A DNA stretch of 64,000 bases from Stercorarius parasiticus. Taxonomy: Eukaryota > Chordata > Aves > Charadriiformes > Stercorariidae. The notes beneath the pieces are model-generated. The model searched no databases, was not told the DNA's origin, and worked only from the letters and a program-made list of their open reading frames with translations. The stretch's first letter is position 1; the number at the start of each line of letters is the position of its first letter. A program made the translations under genes and the position numbers. Shown one piece after another: positions 50,882 through 64,000 of this stretch. Where the stretch lies: contig VWZL01001969.1 of assembly GCA_013396915.1 (NCBI GenBank), positions 310,001 to 374,000 of the forward strand, given 5' to 3'.

Positions 50882-53800
50882 CTGGGTCACTCTCATGCAG
50901 CATGGAAAGGTAAATGTTCTACGATATTTTATTCCTGATCGTGTAATAAAAGTAGCCTTTAAACCATTTCTCAGGAACCATTTCTGCTGAGGAAGATGTG
51001 CGCCTACCTGCCTATTTATTGCGGGAATGACAGCACTCATGTCACTCAGCCATAGCTCAACATAGGCTTGGTTCACCAAGCCAGTCCTCCCTCCCCGCTT
51101 CAGTAGAAGACACGGTATTTAAGTCTCCCTAACAGTCACCTGCCCCCAGGTGCTCGCTGCACCCCCACAACACTCCCGGCACAGCCGGCTGGTGGCACCC
51201 TGCAAGCACAATTATCGGATTAATACCAGGTATTGCTAATATTGTGATTTGTAAACATACACGATGTTGAAATCATTGAATATTGGCAAAACCTACAGAC
51301 GATACAGCCACAGCCCAGTGAAGTGTTATTTGCGTTACTCCAACATGATATCAAGATCATCTTTTGCACATCTAAAAAATTACCGACCATTGAGAAGTGG
51401 CATTAGTACAGCATTGATAGCCTTAACACAAGTATCCTAAAACCACCTTCTAAGAGACACATACTGCCCTCCCTCTTCCTTGCTCAGATACTATCACAGG
51501 GAAATTACAAAATTGGTTAATCCTATTTTAAGGATTTAGTTGATCTGCTGGAAATAGCCTTTTGCATTTTTGCACCGCTTCAGTGCCCTAATATGTTTTA
51601 GTGGAAAAAGCGAGTATACCCTTTGAGGGGGTTTTGACTTCTTAATTGCAAAACAAGTGCCTAAAGATATTTTATGAGAAAAGACGCAGGGGGAAAAAGA
51701 ACAAACAAACAAAAAAACCCACAAAGCACTCCTCCATACACTTTCTGCCAGTGGTCTGCAGATATTTAGTTAGTTATTCCTCCTACATGAGGAATACACC
51801 TACTTTCCTCTCTCTGTGTTACCTCCAACAGTTCCACATGTCTGGAATTCTGGAATTTTATCACAGTAAATTCCATTTGAGCTCCATCCACAAAGAGGGC
51901 TCCTCCTAACGAGGCCAGGTCTTCCCTCTCTGGGTGAGAGAGGTTCAGAAAGGGCCTCCTTAATGATTTTCCCAGCAAAGAAGAGCATAGACTGCCATTC
52001 TTGTACTGTGTTTGTAATATTCCTGACACTTTACATTAGCAGAAAATGAAAAAGAAATCCGATAATCATGTATGAGAAAAAAACTGCAACTGGAGATACA
52101 GAAGAGCCATCTGTTCCCATGGCATCTAAAAATCAGTCAACTTGGAGGCAAGCGGACTCTGTGCTCCCACTTCAAACAGGTCCCAAAGCATCTTCTCCCT
52201 CCCGCCTGCACTCCCCAGGTGAAGGAGCTGCGTGAGCACAGCCAGACCTCTGCAGACGGTCACCTTCATCTAGGCAGGACGGCAGCAGAGGCTCAGCGTG
52301 CCTCTGGACCACAGTCATCCCCCAGATCATTCCAGGGAGCTTCATTTGTCATGCACTTGGCCCATCGCCCGCAGCGAGCCGTTTCCCACCACCTCTGTAC
52401 AAACGTATGCCGCTACACTGGGTGAGAAATGTCATCAAAATCCTGCTACGAGCCAACAGCATTTAACACCAATCTGCAGTGTTGGAAGTTTTCATACAAG
52501 ATACATAGTAAGAAAGAACAAGGGATAAGACAGAACAAGGACCTTCATGTCTAAGCGCGACCAAATAAACCCACTGGTTACTCCCCACCATCTCAGGCAG
52601 TTTTGATTAAGACAGCATCTTCAGCGACTATTCTCAGCCCCCGTTTTTTAACACAGTGTTACAATTGGATAAGCATTTTACTATGACTGAGCTGCAAAAA
52701 TAATAAGCTTTTAGCTGCTTTAGCCTTTCAGATGTTTCAAATGCAAAGAACATTTGACATGCAGCTTCAAAGTTAATCTTGTTTTTTTAATCTTTGCCTT
52801 TAAATAGGAAAAATCAGTAGCATTACTTTGTTGCTATACGGTCTTATTTATTTTTAATCAAGCATGTTTCATCCCTATAGCATGATTAATTAACTAAGTT
52901 AATTACCAACTACAGCCAACCTGCAAGAAAACAAAATCTTCTCTGAGGACTAAAAAAATTAAAACATGTTCATTGAGAAGTTCTCATGTTCGCTTTTGAA
53001 AAACCACCACATGATAAAAGGTTTACAAAAACGCTCTTTGAAAGCACAGTTTATGCTCTTAAGTTTGAATATTTGCATTGTAAGCAGCAAAATTCCCAGC
53101 CAAGGACTTTGCAACGAGATAATTGAAGGAGCCAAACAAGGATTCAATTATATCCTTTCCAGATGGAACCAAGCACACAAGTATTCACTGTGTGGATGGA
53201 AGAGAGATACATTTCAAGTCTCAATATCGCTAGTAGATATTGCAGTAGCTTGTTCTAAAAAACAACAGTTTGAGGAAAGCCCCTTTAGTCCAAGAAAAAC
53301 ACAAATGTGCTAAGTAATCCTGCAAATTCTGAACTCTCCTTAAACTACAATTTCTCCTTCACTCTCCCTTCCCATCAGTTCAACTCATTCACCTACCAGA
53401 CCAAAAAACCCAGAATCATATGATGGTGACACCTAACATGCACAGCTCATGGCTTCACTACAAAACTGTGCTACTTGAACTTCTCCTACATACAGGTAGG
53501 TAAATTGATGCAATCACAAGCCCACACTTATCACATAATTTTGAACAAATGCCAATACGGTTCCTGATCTGGTAAGAGGTATCCTCCGGTCAAACAGCAC
53601 AATAAAAGCTACACTGGATGCCTCAGACTCCGTTTTTTCTTAATTCTCCTTCTCTAGATTGCTACTTTACAGAGGTGCAAAAAACCAAGAAATCCTAGCA
53701 GTGAACTTCAGCTTCCCAAATTTTGAAATAAGATTTTCATTTGTATGTCGAAACCTCAGATTCAGAAGCTCTTAGATACAGGGTTTTGCTTCTCCATCTA

Positions 53801-54964
53801 ATACAGAAAGGTATTACATAAAATAGCTTCTGGATAAAGTTGTGAAATAAAGGTTCCCATATAATGTGCTGAATTATATCTATTTGCCAAGATCTCAGCC
53901 ATGCAGGACCAAGATATATTTTCAGTGGTAAATAAAAATTTTCCAATTTTAATGAAATAAAATAATTCTATAGGTTTGACGAAGAACACAATTGAAACTC
54001 AAAAGAATGGAAAATGTCTTAGTAACATCCAAAAGTTAATGCTTCAGTGAACTTTAATCTCCATGATCCACTGGGAAGACAATGGTTATATCAAACCCTG
54101 ACATTGTCCTTTCCTGTCCTGATCAGACACAGCAGCCCCACGACCTGCCAACGCCTATAGACAAGTCTTGCATTTTCAGCATTGACACATGAAGATTTGT
54201 AACTTTTCCAATTTTTTTTTTTCCTAAGTAAATTAATACTTTGCTACCCAGGGAAACGAGGACAAAATTTAATAGGTATGACAGCTCCCGTTACTCATTT
54301 CATTGTTTCTCGCCTTTTTTTCATGAACAGGAAAGCGTCTCCTTCATCTTTCATCCTTCCTCGTAAAATTTCACTGAAACTTTCACTCCAAAGTGATTTC
54401 ATTCAGAAGTGGTTGATTCTGCACCATAAAATGAAGCCCAGCTTCTCCTTTCATTTTATAGCTTTCACTGTACGTAAAGCCAGAAAACAACCACTTGACC
54501 TACTGAAAAAGTCAAGCTGTGAAAATACACTTTTAACACTTATTTTTGGTGATTGTGTCCAATCAGAGTGGCCAAGCCATACGCCACTGATTCCTTCTCT
54601 ACCTTCTGCAGGACATTCTGGAGCAGAAAAATTCAAACCAATTTTCCCACTCTAAGGTATTGCTGTGAGACTCAGAAAGTGAATAAATACTTTATGCAGG
54701 TAAAAAGCAAACAGGAAAGTGATAGAGACTCAGAATCTGAATTTGCAAGGCCTCCCTAACCACTGTGCCTTGGAACCGCTCCTTATTTATCACCTTCCAA
54801 AATAATTTAACTTTTTTTTCCCCTACATCATCACTTATCGGCACAGCATTGTTTTTCAAATGAACCAGAAAAAACACCACTAAAATCCATTAAACGTGGA
54901 TTAAACATAGCGTGGTGCTAACAACTGACCTAGGGGCAGGGTGTAAGTCTGTGCTGAGAGCCAC

Positions 54965-55089
54965 AAGCCTGGCTGCTTTCAGCTCCTGGTTTTCCAGGGA
55001 GGTTTCCCATCCGAACGCTGACCAGGCTTGACCCCGTCGAGTATATGAGATCTGACAAGGGAACAGCCGAGGGTGGAACGGCTGCAGTG
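54965..55089 (-). pseudogene. 5S rRNA pseudogene, full-length but degenerate
   Basis: The minus strand aligns by eye with vertebrate 5S rRNA from end to end. It has a diverged start, then CCACCCT, then AGATCT near the 5S GATCTCG segment, GGGTC with GCCTGGT, and CGGATGGGAAACC (5S: TGGATGGGAGACC), then CTGG, AACCAGG and a final AGGCTT. The internal pol III control region is recognisable but mutated: box A is badly eroded and box C has several changes. About 8 extra bases lie before the 3' terminus and a few bases are missing in the middle. The full-length match, including both ends, fits a 5S pseudogene better than the 5S-derived head of a SINE, though the latter is not excluded. It is intronic and same-sense to NCKAP5. 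Confidence 0.75.
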
Positions 55090-58000
55090 AACTAATGCGC
55101 CTCTTTCAGCTCCTATTGGGATCGCGGTGGTTAGCGATGCTGCAACCTTCCCCCCTACCGAAGCTCACGTACAACCGAGGCATTTGGTGCTTTAGAAACG
55201 TCAGCGTCGGGTGCATTTTGAAACTAGTCTTTTACAGTCGCAACAGTTTAACTAGAGCTGGCAATAAAAGAGTCACCTCGCAAAGAAATGTTCATTGCGA
55301 ATTTAATGCTGATAAAGTACAACTTTATTTAATTATTTTTACAATAATTGCAAAGACTGGAGTTACAGTAACAGAAGCACTAAAGCTGTCAAGCAGAAGC
55401 CGAATAGATAGGATAGAGCCACTAGTAAGGCACAGGCTCCTATTTATTACTAATTTATTTGTATTCATTTCTGAATAAAAGATAAGCATACAGAAAACAT
55501 CATTTACATGAAACTTCTCTTCTACAGGACATGATACTCACAAATCCAGACAAGCAAAACAGGTCGTAACTTAAATTTAAACTTTACTTTCTTTGGGTGA
55601 CACTAACACTAGGGGAACAAAAAAAACCACACACAGGAATTATAACCATAATCTAAAATATACAGCAGCAATCCCCCGGCGCCCCTCAGCAATTTCCAGG
55701 GGATTTTAATGTATATGAAATCTGAATTAGAAGTTCAAAGAAGATCATCTTGTTACTTTCCAGAAGCATCCAAACAAGACACTAACTACAAAGAAATTCC
55801 ATGGAAGAAGCTGACGGGGTAACACAGGGCTGAGTCACATTCCTGGTCAGAAAGGAGGAGGCAGAGGAGGAACACAGTGGGGGCAGAGCCTTCATTAGAG
55901 AAGCAAAAAGGTTGCCTTTGGCTAGGCAAGAGGGGCAGAGCCATGACAGAGAAATCGGAAACGGAAAGGTTATCAGGAGTCCATGGCAGATCACAACGGG
56001 ATTGTTTTCATGACAAATTACTCTCCCAGCAGCGGCATGGCAGCCGAGGGCAGCCGGGCACCTGACCTCGGGCAGCAATGCATTTTCAACAGAAGCATCT
56101 TCTCTCACACTGGTAATCTTCACATCTTCATTGCCATTTATTGTTTTCAGCACCAAAATCATGGATGCAAGACTGCACACTTCAATGCTTCACCTGTACT
56201 TTAGACAACATTTCAAATACATATATTTGTTAATGTTGGGAGGGGGATCTCCTTCCACTATTAGCGCTGACTCCACAACACAGCCCACTTCTCAGATTCC
56301 ATATAGATTTTGGCCAACAGTATCAGACATAGTTAGGGACGTCTAGACCCAAAGTTTGAAATGTTGGGTTTTTTTCTCTCAAGCTTTTGAGATGGTTTTT
56401 AACCTTGGTAATGCGAAGAAGCCAAAAAAGCCAGCAAGTGAAGAGCAAAGCTTTTTAAATAGAGATCTTTAAATAACAGTCATTAGTAACTGCTAAATAA
56501 TTATAATGACAATAACTGGAGCCACCAACCTGCCTTTCAGTTCCTTGACGAGACATGGAGACAGTACAGACTATCACAATCAATGCAGTTTCTTGATTAA
56601 GAAAAAAAAACACCAAAAAACAGGCAAAAAAGCGATTCCTTCCCCATGATGCACACATACAGTTGTAGGATAAAAGATTAATGACTGTATGACACAATGC
56701 CAAATCATCAGGATAATTATGAATTATACCAAGCAATCATTTTACGAATCTCCTGGAACATCTCACTTATGACCGTTATTCACAAGATAATGCATTCGGT
56801 TGCAATCTTTCTTCAGATACATTCCTCTGAAGCCTTTCTTTTGGTCTGAGATTCCAGATGGAAAAAGAAAATGGGTGGGAAAAGAAAGCTGATTTTTTTT
56901 ATGAAACAGAAAAACAGGGGGGGTCGGGAATTAACATTTTCCTAATTATTTCTAAAGTCTGCTGACAGTAGTGAGAGATATCTTAAGATTTATTTTAAAA
57001 AACAGCCCAAGCACAAAACAGTAAACTGCAGCAGGGAAGGGAGTTACACCTGGCTCTCAACTTTAATGCAACATGGAGTATGAAACATCAAACACCCAAG
57101 TGCCAAGAAACACCAAGTAAACAGCACTACAGTACTGAACTCTGAAATACATCTGAATTGCAGGTTTTCACATTATAAATTAAATAGTCCATGCAGTATG
57201 TAAACCTTGCATTTATCAAAAAGCATAGTTCAGGTTTTAGCTGGGCCAAATTCTGTGCAGATTTGCTCCCTGTTTAAGCCTATTGATTGAATATATCCCA
57301 TAAACTACTAAAACGCACTTCTAATAACCAAGCACAGGATCTGTCTCAAAAGTTATTATTAAAAGTGGTACATTAACCATAAACTTCATTGTCTCTGTTC
57401 TGCAATGCACACACTAACCACAAAATACCTAGCAAAAGCAATCTGACAAATTCACACTGTTGTAGTTTGGAATTACTTGACATAAGTGATTGATTTATCA
57501 ATTTTACTGTTACATTAACAGTAATATTTGTATTTAATGCTGTATTATTTCTGCCAATAAGGTGCAATCCAAGAAGCATACAGTGGGAATTTGTATGATT
57601 AGGCAAGCTGCCAAGTTCTCAAAGACTTACCATCATGGAAAACCTCAGTGTTCAAACAGGAAAAAAAAGAAGAAAAGGACTAATAGAAGTCAGTTTGGAA
57701 TATGAAATCAGCAAAAGAAACTTTAAATTATAATATAGACAACTGTTGCACACCAATCCCCATCCTCTACTACAAGAATGCTTGCTCTTCTTTTCAGGTG
57801 CTACTTTAAGATATCTTACACAAATTAAAGCATCTGTTTAATGGAAGCCCTAAAATGCTCTAAAACGGTACCAAATTTCTGAGAACTCTTTCACAGTTTG
57901 TGCTTTCCTAATTAAAACAAAATAGTAACATTTATCTTCTTTTTGGCAGCATCCTCAGAGCCCCTGCATCACTCTTATGACCTTCTCCGGTACAGATCAC

Positions 58001-58296
58001 TGTGAAAAGCAAATTTCACACTACCATCTTTCCCTTCTGGTACACTACTAATTCACCTGATCCTCCATTAGTAGTATGTGGTCCAGGAGCTCCACTTCAT
58101 TAAATGGGACAATAAGACAGTAAGGCAGGCTGCTAAAAACCTCCCAGTTTAGCTTGATAGTGCAGCTGGGTTCAAAGTGGGTAATGAAAGAGGCACAGGG
58201 TCATTGCTACATGACAGTTTGGCCATGGGAGAACAACAGTTTAAGCCACCACCTTTTACCCCCTCTTATTTCCAACAGACACAACTGTCACTCTTG

Positions 58297-58357
58297 GCCA
58301 TGGTTGGACTCAATGATCTTAAAGGTCCCTTCAAGCCTAGATGATTCTATGATTCTT
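58297..58357 (+). mobile_element. CR1 3' tail fragment
   Basis: About 60 bp keep only the CR1 terminus: 'ggttggactcaatgatct', 'aaaggtcccttcaagcc' and 'atgattctatgattctt'. The sequence to the left does not resemble CR1, so the copy is severely 5'-truncated. It is more diverged than the two longer copies. Confidence 0.85.
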
Positions 58358-58629
58358 CAACTCACATGCCCACAAGATGCTTTTTTTGGTCCTGATCCCC
58401 AAATAGACCTGCTCTCTGCTGAAGTACTAGAGCGGGTAGCATGTGGCTGTTTGGCGGAGCTGACACCAGCCTGGCAACACACCAGTCACCAACCCAAGGA
58501 AGATGCTGCTCAAGCAGATGACACTTTCAAAAGAGTCAGATTTTGATTTCTGTGATTCAGTAAATTGAAAGCAACAGCTGCTTATAAATTGAACACAGCC
58601 ACTCTCTCTGCGTAGCCATCGAAAGATTA

Positions 58630-59078
58630 AAAAAAATAAATATTTGGAATCCAGGAATAGATAGAGCAAGGACTAGAAAGAAACTACTACATATAAGGGT
58701 ACTTTTCACATCTCGCCTTTCTTCAGCATATCCTTCAGCACTTCTACTCTACTCTAGATTTAAAACCATCCTACTGTTGTAGGTCGTGCAGTGCATCCCC
58801 ATTAGGGAAAGCATAGCTGTTTCTTCTCAGTTTAATTACTCCTAACAGTGCCTTTCAGCTTGTGAGTGTGTGAGTTCTTACTTGCTGCTTTGCTGTTCAT
58901 TTTTAAGCTGGGTCAAGCCGTTCTCTAGACTAGATGGAGTCTCAGTTCTGTTTCTGGTTGGAGCATTCTGTATGGTCTGAATTACTACATCCTTACAGCA
59001 TACGGATTTATACTATTTTTACTGCATTGTTTACTTGTGTTAGTTTTTTTTTTAAAAAAATAAATATTTGGAATCCAG
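58630..59078. repeat. 25-bp exact direct repeat bracketing about 400 bp
   Basis: Seven A's followed by 'taaatatttggaatccag' occur at 58630-58654 and again, identical over 25 bp, at 59054-59078, 424 bp apart. The second copy is preceded by a run of T's. The 399 bp between them have no recognised family and no open frame of note. A match this long is unlikely by chance outside simple sequence. It could be a target-site duplication around an inserted segment or a relic of a local duplication. Confidence 0.75.
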
Positions 59079-62000
59079 AAGATATCTCCTGATACATGAA
59101 GGATTCTCTGGATTATGACCCCAACAGAATTAGCTGTGAATCCAGAACCCCTTCAGCCATTTCAAGCAGAAGTGGATTCTTTTTTTTCCACTAAGCCTGG
59201 ACTTAAGAAGACCTTGAAAAATGAAAAACAAAGGAAGAAACAAGCAAACAAGGTTTTCTTTTTGCAAAGGACTTGGAAGTTGAGCTAACAAATCCCCCAA
59301 ATCACTGGTTGCTCATATATACTTTTTCTCTGGAGATTTATCACATGGAGATGATGTGCTGTGGAAATTCTTTTGAAAGGATATGCATTTCCCTAAAGGA
59401 TGTTTAATGAGAATTTATTGCTCATGAAAGATTCAGGATTGGCAGCACTTCAGTCTTCAGTTAATGATCTTTGTTTATTAACATAAAATGCATCACGCTT
59501 ACCAGGAGTGTAACTTTCCCAACCAATGCATCAAAGCACAAAAGAATTCTCACTCCTTCAGTCTTATCCCCTGAGGTTGTCTGAGGGGGGTGCGAGCTGA
59601 AATTTATATGGTTGTCCTCTATGAAAATAAAGTCAGAACCCTTGTTTCACATAAGGCTGCAAATCATGGAAACATTTTTTCATAACCAAAATTACTCAGA
59701 CATAAACTAATAGCAAGAAATGGATGCAGACTGCTACTACTTCTCACAGTGTCTCTTCCTTCCATGCAAACCTTTTACCAGTATCAGCAGATTTGCTTAG
59801 TCCTCATCTTAATTGCTCCTAAACTCCGTGGGTAACACTCACACAAAGTGCTGATTCCACATCCTGTTAGGAAATTACCACCTTCTGAAACTCAATTTGC
59901 AAGAGAGTGATGAAGGCTATAGACAACTGGGTCTGCAAACCAGAGATCCCAGAAACACACCACTAATAATACTATTGTATTTCTACGGAAATGAAAAGGC
60001 AGAAGCGCATTTCTTCAGACAAAAAGGACCAAAGACATAACTGAAGAAAAATGGGGTGTAAGGCACACAACCCAAAAACATTGTTTTGGACACAAAGCCT
60101 AATACGACTAAGCTAAACCAAACTCGTAGATCCCACTGTTTTCTTCATAACTAGCCTTCCTTCTGCTCTGCCTGAGTGACACATCCAGTTCGCATTTGCT
60201 TGTGAGAATTTTTAGAAAGATTTTTGTCCCTGTTCTCTACAAAGCTTTTCAGTTTTGCTCTTACAATTCAAAGAAGATATCTGATTTTGCTTCATTATTG
60301 GTCGACCTCTTACCTCTGTTTTCCACTCCTTCGTTCCCAGATGATCACAACATATTTCTGGTATTCTTTGTAATCTCTTTTTTTGGGGGGTGTTACACAG
60401 CATGATGTGGTTTTATCCATCCAGAAAGACCACAGCATGAGGACTTCTGTTTTTCTTAACAGGTTGCGCTCACTATGCCTTTTCTCTCTCTGAGCTACAT
60501 TTATTGCACCCCTCTAACCTTCCAGTTGTCACTCATGTCCTGTTCTAATCGAACATTAATACACCTTGGAAAAATCATCCTTTGTTGTTGTTGTGGACAA
60601 GCAACAAAAGTGATTTTATTCCATTTCACTCACTGGACTTCCCCTCTCTCTTTACTTTTTTTTCTTTATGCAATTGTTCAACACTTAAGTATTCTGGCAC
60701 AAATCACTAGAAATCTGCAGTGACCTTCCACCCAAACAGAAAATACAAAACACAATAAAAGTTGTTCAGAAACAGCCCTTTTCTTTACTGCTTAAATTGG
60801 TTTTATGTTGTTTCTTGCAACTTCACTTCGCACCCTCAAGAATACTACTACTATTCTATTAAGACCCAGAAATACTGCTTAGCCAGGTGGACACATTTCT
60901 GCTGGGGACTGTCTCCATTTTAAGGCCAGAGGCAGCCGAAACTCCAATCTGGCCCCCAGAATAGCATTTTGTGCTGCAACCCATCTTTGCTTTCCTATAT
61001 CAACTCACCCAAGAGATGAGAGAATTTCTTCTCACATCATTATACAGGAAATTAAATAAACTGAAGAGAGAGATGCCACGTACACCTTTGGGAACAGCAG
61101 CACCAGTTTCCACGGGTGTTACCTGCACACCTCTAGACTGACCATCGGGCACTAGGATTAGAGAGCAGTAACAGGGAGTAATTCATACCTAGGAAATCAT
61201 CAGAATCAGTCAAAGTATATACCAGACCAGTTTATCAGATATAAATACCAATGCTCTCTATACAAGGGAAAACATCCACATGTAAACCACATAGCTCCTG
61301 TATTTGTACTTCTGCATTTCCATTCTGTGACACAGCGTATAGAAACCGCATGCAGGAGGCTGTGGGTGCCCAACAAGAACATGCAGCAAAGGGAGCAGAG
61401 TTAAAAACTAACGAATGCATACAAGAAAAATTATTACTACTATTTTTTAGTACACTTTGAAGCCACAAGCAATATGAGGGAAAAAGGCTACTAAAATGAC
61501 AGAAATACGGTTTGCAGCATTCAGTCTAATAATTGGTCAATAATGAGCATATAAGCTCAAAGACATGCAGTTTTTGCCATTTTTATAACATTGCCATGAA
61601 ATCAGCAATTTGGTTTTACATGTGTATATCCATGATCTCTATCAATCATTCAATCATTTGAATTTATACTGTAGTAGTAAAAAGAAAAATTATGAAAATA
61701 ATTTCAGAAATCCATCCATTTTTCATAATTCTGAAAGTAAAAAGCATGTTTCACCGTTAGAAAGGACATTTGAGGTAAACTCTGCCAAGATCACCTTTTG
61801 TAAAATTATCCGCTTTTGGTAAAAATATAAAATGGATGATTTGTACTTCAAGAGCAACAGGTCATTTAGTGATGTGCAACAGTTGGTTCTTGGGTCACCA
61901 AACAGCCACCAGCAGAAACGCTTCACTCACGGCACGCACTTCGCATCAATACAGAGCCTGGAGGCGCCTTCCAATAGAGCTCCCAGCAAGGTGACAGGTA

Positions 62001-64000
62001 AAATAAATGAAATAACTATTTTCTGAGAGCATTTCTCAAATGTCTACATAAAATATATTTTGGATGTATCAATAGGCAATAATTGCCACTTAGTTTTCAG
62101 ATTCAGGAATGTGATCCTGTTCATTGACTGCAAAGATCTGGAGAGAGAAGGCAATTCTAACTTTTCTATAAATCTCTGTGAACTTCAGTAAGCTCCTAGT
62201 TTTGTGAAGAGAAAAAAAGAGGAAAACTAATAACAGGGAATTCTTTTTGTTTGTTTGTTTTTTAAAGTGACACCATAACAAATTTCCGTGGAAGAAGTTA
62301 TAAACTGCTGGGCTTCCCTCAGTCCTTTCCCAGGGTAGGGAACATGCTTCGGTACTCCTTACACAAAATAATGCTCTCTAAACCGTGTCTCACTATGCCA
62401 GAAAGACAAAAAACTGTGCTGAAAATCGCTCTGAAGTATCCTTCAGTAACCCAACTCACAAATTCATATTCATGCAGCCTTACAGCAATGAAATCACTTC
62501 CATGCTAATGATATAATTGTTTCTTCTACCACTCTGTCTACAAAAGACGACTAGATAAAGTCAAAGACAGTGGCCTCTGGCTGATTATGTGTTTTGACAA
62601 ATTAGATGATTAACTGGAACCTCAAATACAAGCTTCGTTGTCTCAGTAGACCTAAAAGAGGGGAAGAAAAGACTTGCTTTTGAAAGGACATGGATCTACA
62701 GGGACCCCAGTCCAGACTGAGAAACTTGTACTGAACCAAACAGTGTCTGGCATGCACACAGGCTAATTTTAATATAGAAATTATAGTTGTCACTTTAAAT
62801 AACGGACACCGCACATGGTAATATATGCAAAACGCTTTACAACAAGTTCAAGTAGAGATGGAGAAACTAAGTTATCAATGACAGTTTTATCACATAATAT
62901 ACCAGTCTAACACTTAACAACACTGAAAATGAAATCCAGAGCGCATCAGAAATACTACTGGAGCCATGACAGTATTTTTGTGTGTATTTATGAAGCCATT
63001 CAAATTCACATATAGTCAAATAACAACCCTAGAGGTTGCCTAGGGATGAAACAGAGAAGACCGAATAGCAACACGCACAAGGTCCACCTGTGTTACTGAA
63101 CTTTTTCTACTGAGCTCAGTTAAACTCACATGTGGTGACCTGAACTTGCTTCAGCACAACATGTTTAAAACCTGCTCTTCCCCAAATAGTAAATGAAAAA
63201 ACATTGTCAGATGAAACCTGGGTACTGTCTATCCTTTCAGCTACTACAGCTCAATAAAATTGGCCAGAACTGTTACTTAAAACTTTTCTAATTCGTAATG
63301 TGATTGAAAATCCTATTATGAAAGAGTGTGCTGCCATCATGTTACAAGTAAACACAATCTAAAAAAAAATAGCTTTCTGTTTAAAACCTGAGTCAGGGAA
63401 GCAAACACCTTCAAGAAATCACAAACAAATTAAAGCCTCTTGGGACATCTGAAATGATTCTCCCCAAAGACATCAGCCAGAACTGCTTCATGAATGAGGC
63501 CAGCTTCTCAAACCTCAAATAGCACCAACTTCAATAGACGGTCAACTTTAACAAACAAAAACAACTAATTTAAAAGATTCGGGTGAATAAGGATTAAGAT
63601 GTGTCAGCGTTCAGGCATCTCCAAACATATGAAATGTAGATTAAGAAATACGTAAAATATTAACTGTCTGAAGCATTAAAATGGAAAGTTTTTCAGCAGG
63701 TCAAATGTCAACCAAATTCTTAGGCAAATCTGCGTTTCTTCAGTTTCCACAATTCCACAAATAACATGTTTTGAAACCAACTTGATGTTTGAATAAAGCT
63801 CCTTGTCATTTTTCACAGCAGAAAGATTCCACTATTGTATCTGGTTAATGAACTGTGCTCTCAAATGACTTATTATAGTCATCACCACAGCCAGCTACAT
63901 TACCTTTAGTAGGAAGCAAAATAAAAATCACACACAATGCTCACGTAGCATCACCACAACTATTACCTCATGTACAGAATCAGGAAAAAGTCCATTTCAA

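Larger units (their letters stand above)
48771..64000 (-). other. NCKAP5: NCKAP5 intron, 3' part (upstream of the 48707-48770 exon), incomplete
   Basis: This is the end of an intron closed by the acceptor 'ttccatag' just right of the short exon. It is at least 15.2 kb and continues beyond the right edge. I searched it on the minus strand for the preceding NCKAP5 exon (Glu-Gln-His-Arg-Ser-Leu-Trp region) and found none. Contents are a CR1 3' end at about 50318-50881, a 5S rRNA pseudogene at 54965-55089, a CR1 tail at 58297-58357 and a 25-bp direct repeat at 58630-58654 and 59054-59078. Stretches 50882-54964, 55090-58296 and 59079-64000 are AT-rich with no exon, RNA gene or repeat I can identify. 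Confidence 0.75.

Noticed and set aside
52188..52425. Possible plus-strand exon after 'ctgcactccccag'
   Set aside because: An acceptor-like site and an open frame are present, but the peptide is not recognisable and no partner exon is seen.
1..64000. CRISPR arrays, operons, phage or bacterial systems
   Set aside because: The window is vertebrate nuclear DNA. No regularly spaced repeats or dense gene packing were seen.

Overview
The window looks like avian nuclear DNA. It has 5'-truncated CR1 LINEs that end in the bird-type tail (a 'ggttggactagatgatc' block followed by 'attctatg' octamers). It also has two LTR copies of a family I associate with avian endogenous retroviruses. There are no operons, no bacterial-style gene packing and no long intact genes. 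Most of the sequence is AT-rich, unique, non-coding DNA.

The only host coding sequence I can defend is two exons of one gene on the minus strand, at 48707-48770 and 24119-24252. Joined, they encode a charged, Leu/Glu/Arg-rich coiled-coil segment. I recognise it as the N-terminal region of NCKAP5 (Nck-associated protein 5). Splice sites and reading phase agree at all four exon ends. The exons are neighbours in the protein and are separated by a 24.45 kb intron. The window is therefore an internal slice of a very large gene: at least 15.2 kb of the upstream intron (48771-64000), a complete intron (24253-48706) and at least 24.1 kb of the downstream intron (1-24118). I looked for the flanking NCKAP5 exons and did not find them, so they probably lie outside.

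The introns hold these repeats. CR1 3' ends lie at about 15776-16062, 50318-50881 and 58297-58357. LTRs in minus orientation lie at about 18625-19200 and 29451-30170. A short LTR-start-like relic with a tRNA T-arm-like hairpin lies near 20975-21075. A full-length but degenerate 5S rRNA pseudogene lies on the minus strand at about 54965-55089. A 25-bp exact direct repeat brackets about 400 bp at 58630-59078. There are also a few small tandem duplications, a TA/TG microsatellite and scattered A-rich tracts. Some ATTA-rich intronic stretches and a paired inverted forkhead-type motif are candidate regulatory elements, but only alignment to other genomes could show that.

I found no convincing undescribed system. 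The points most worth a second look are the frame-neutral two-exon cassette of NCKAP5, the full-length 5S relic, the bracketing 25-bp repeats and the paired forkhead motif.
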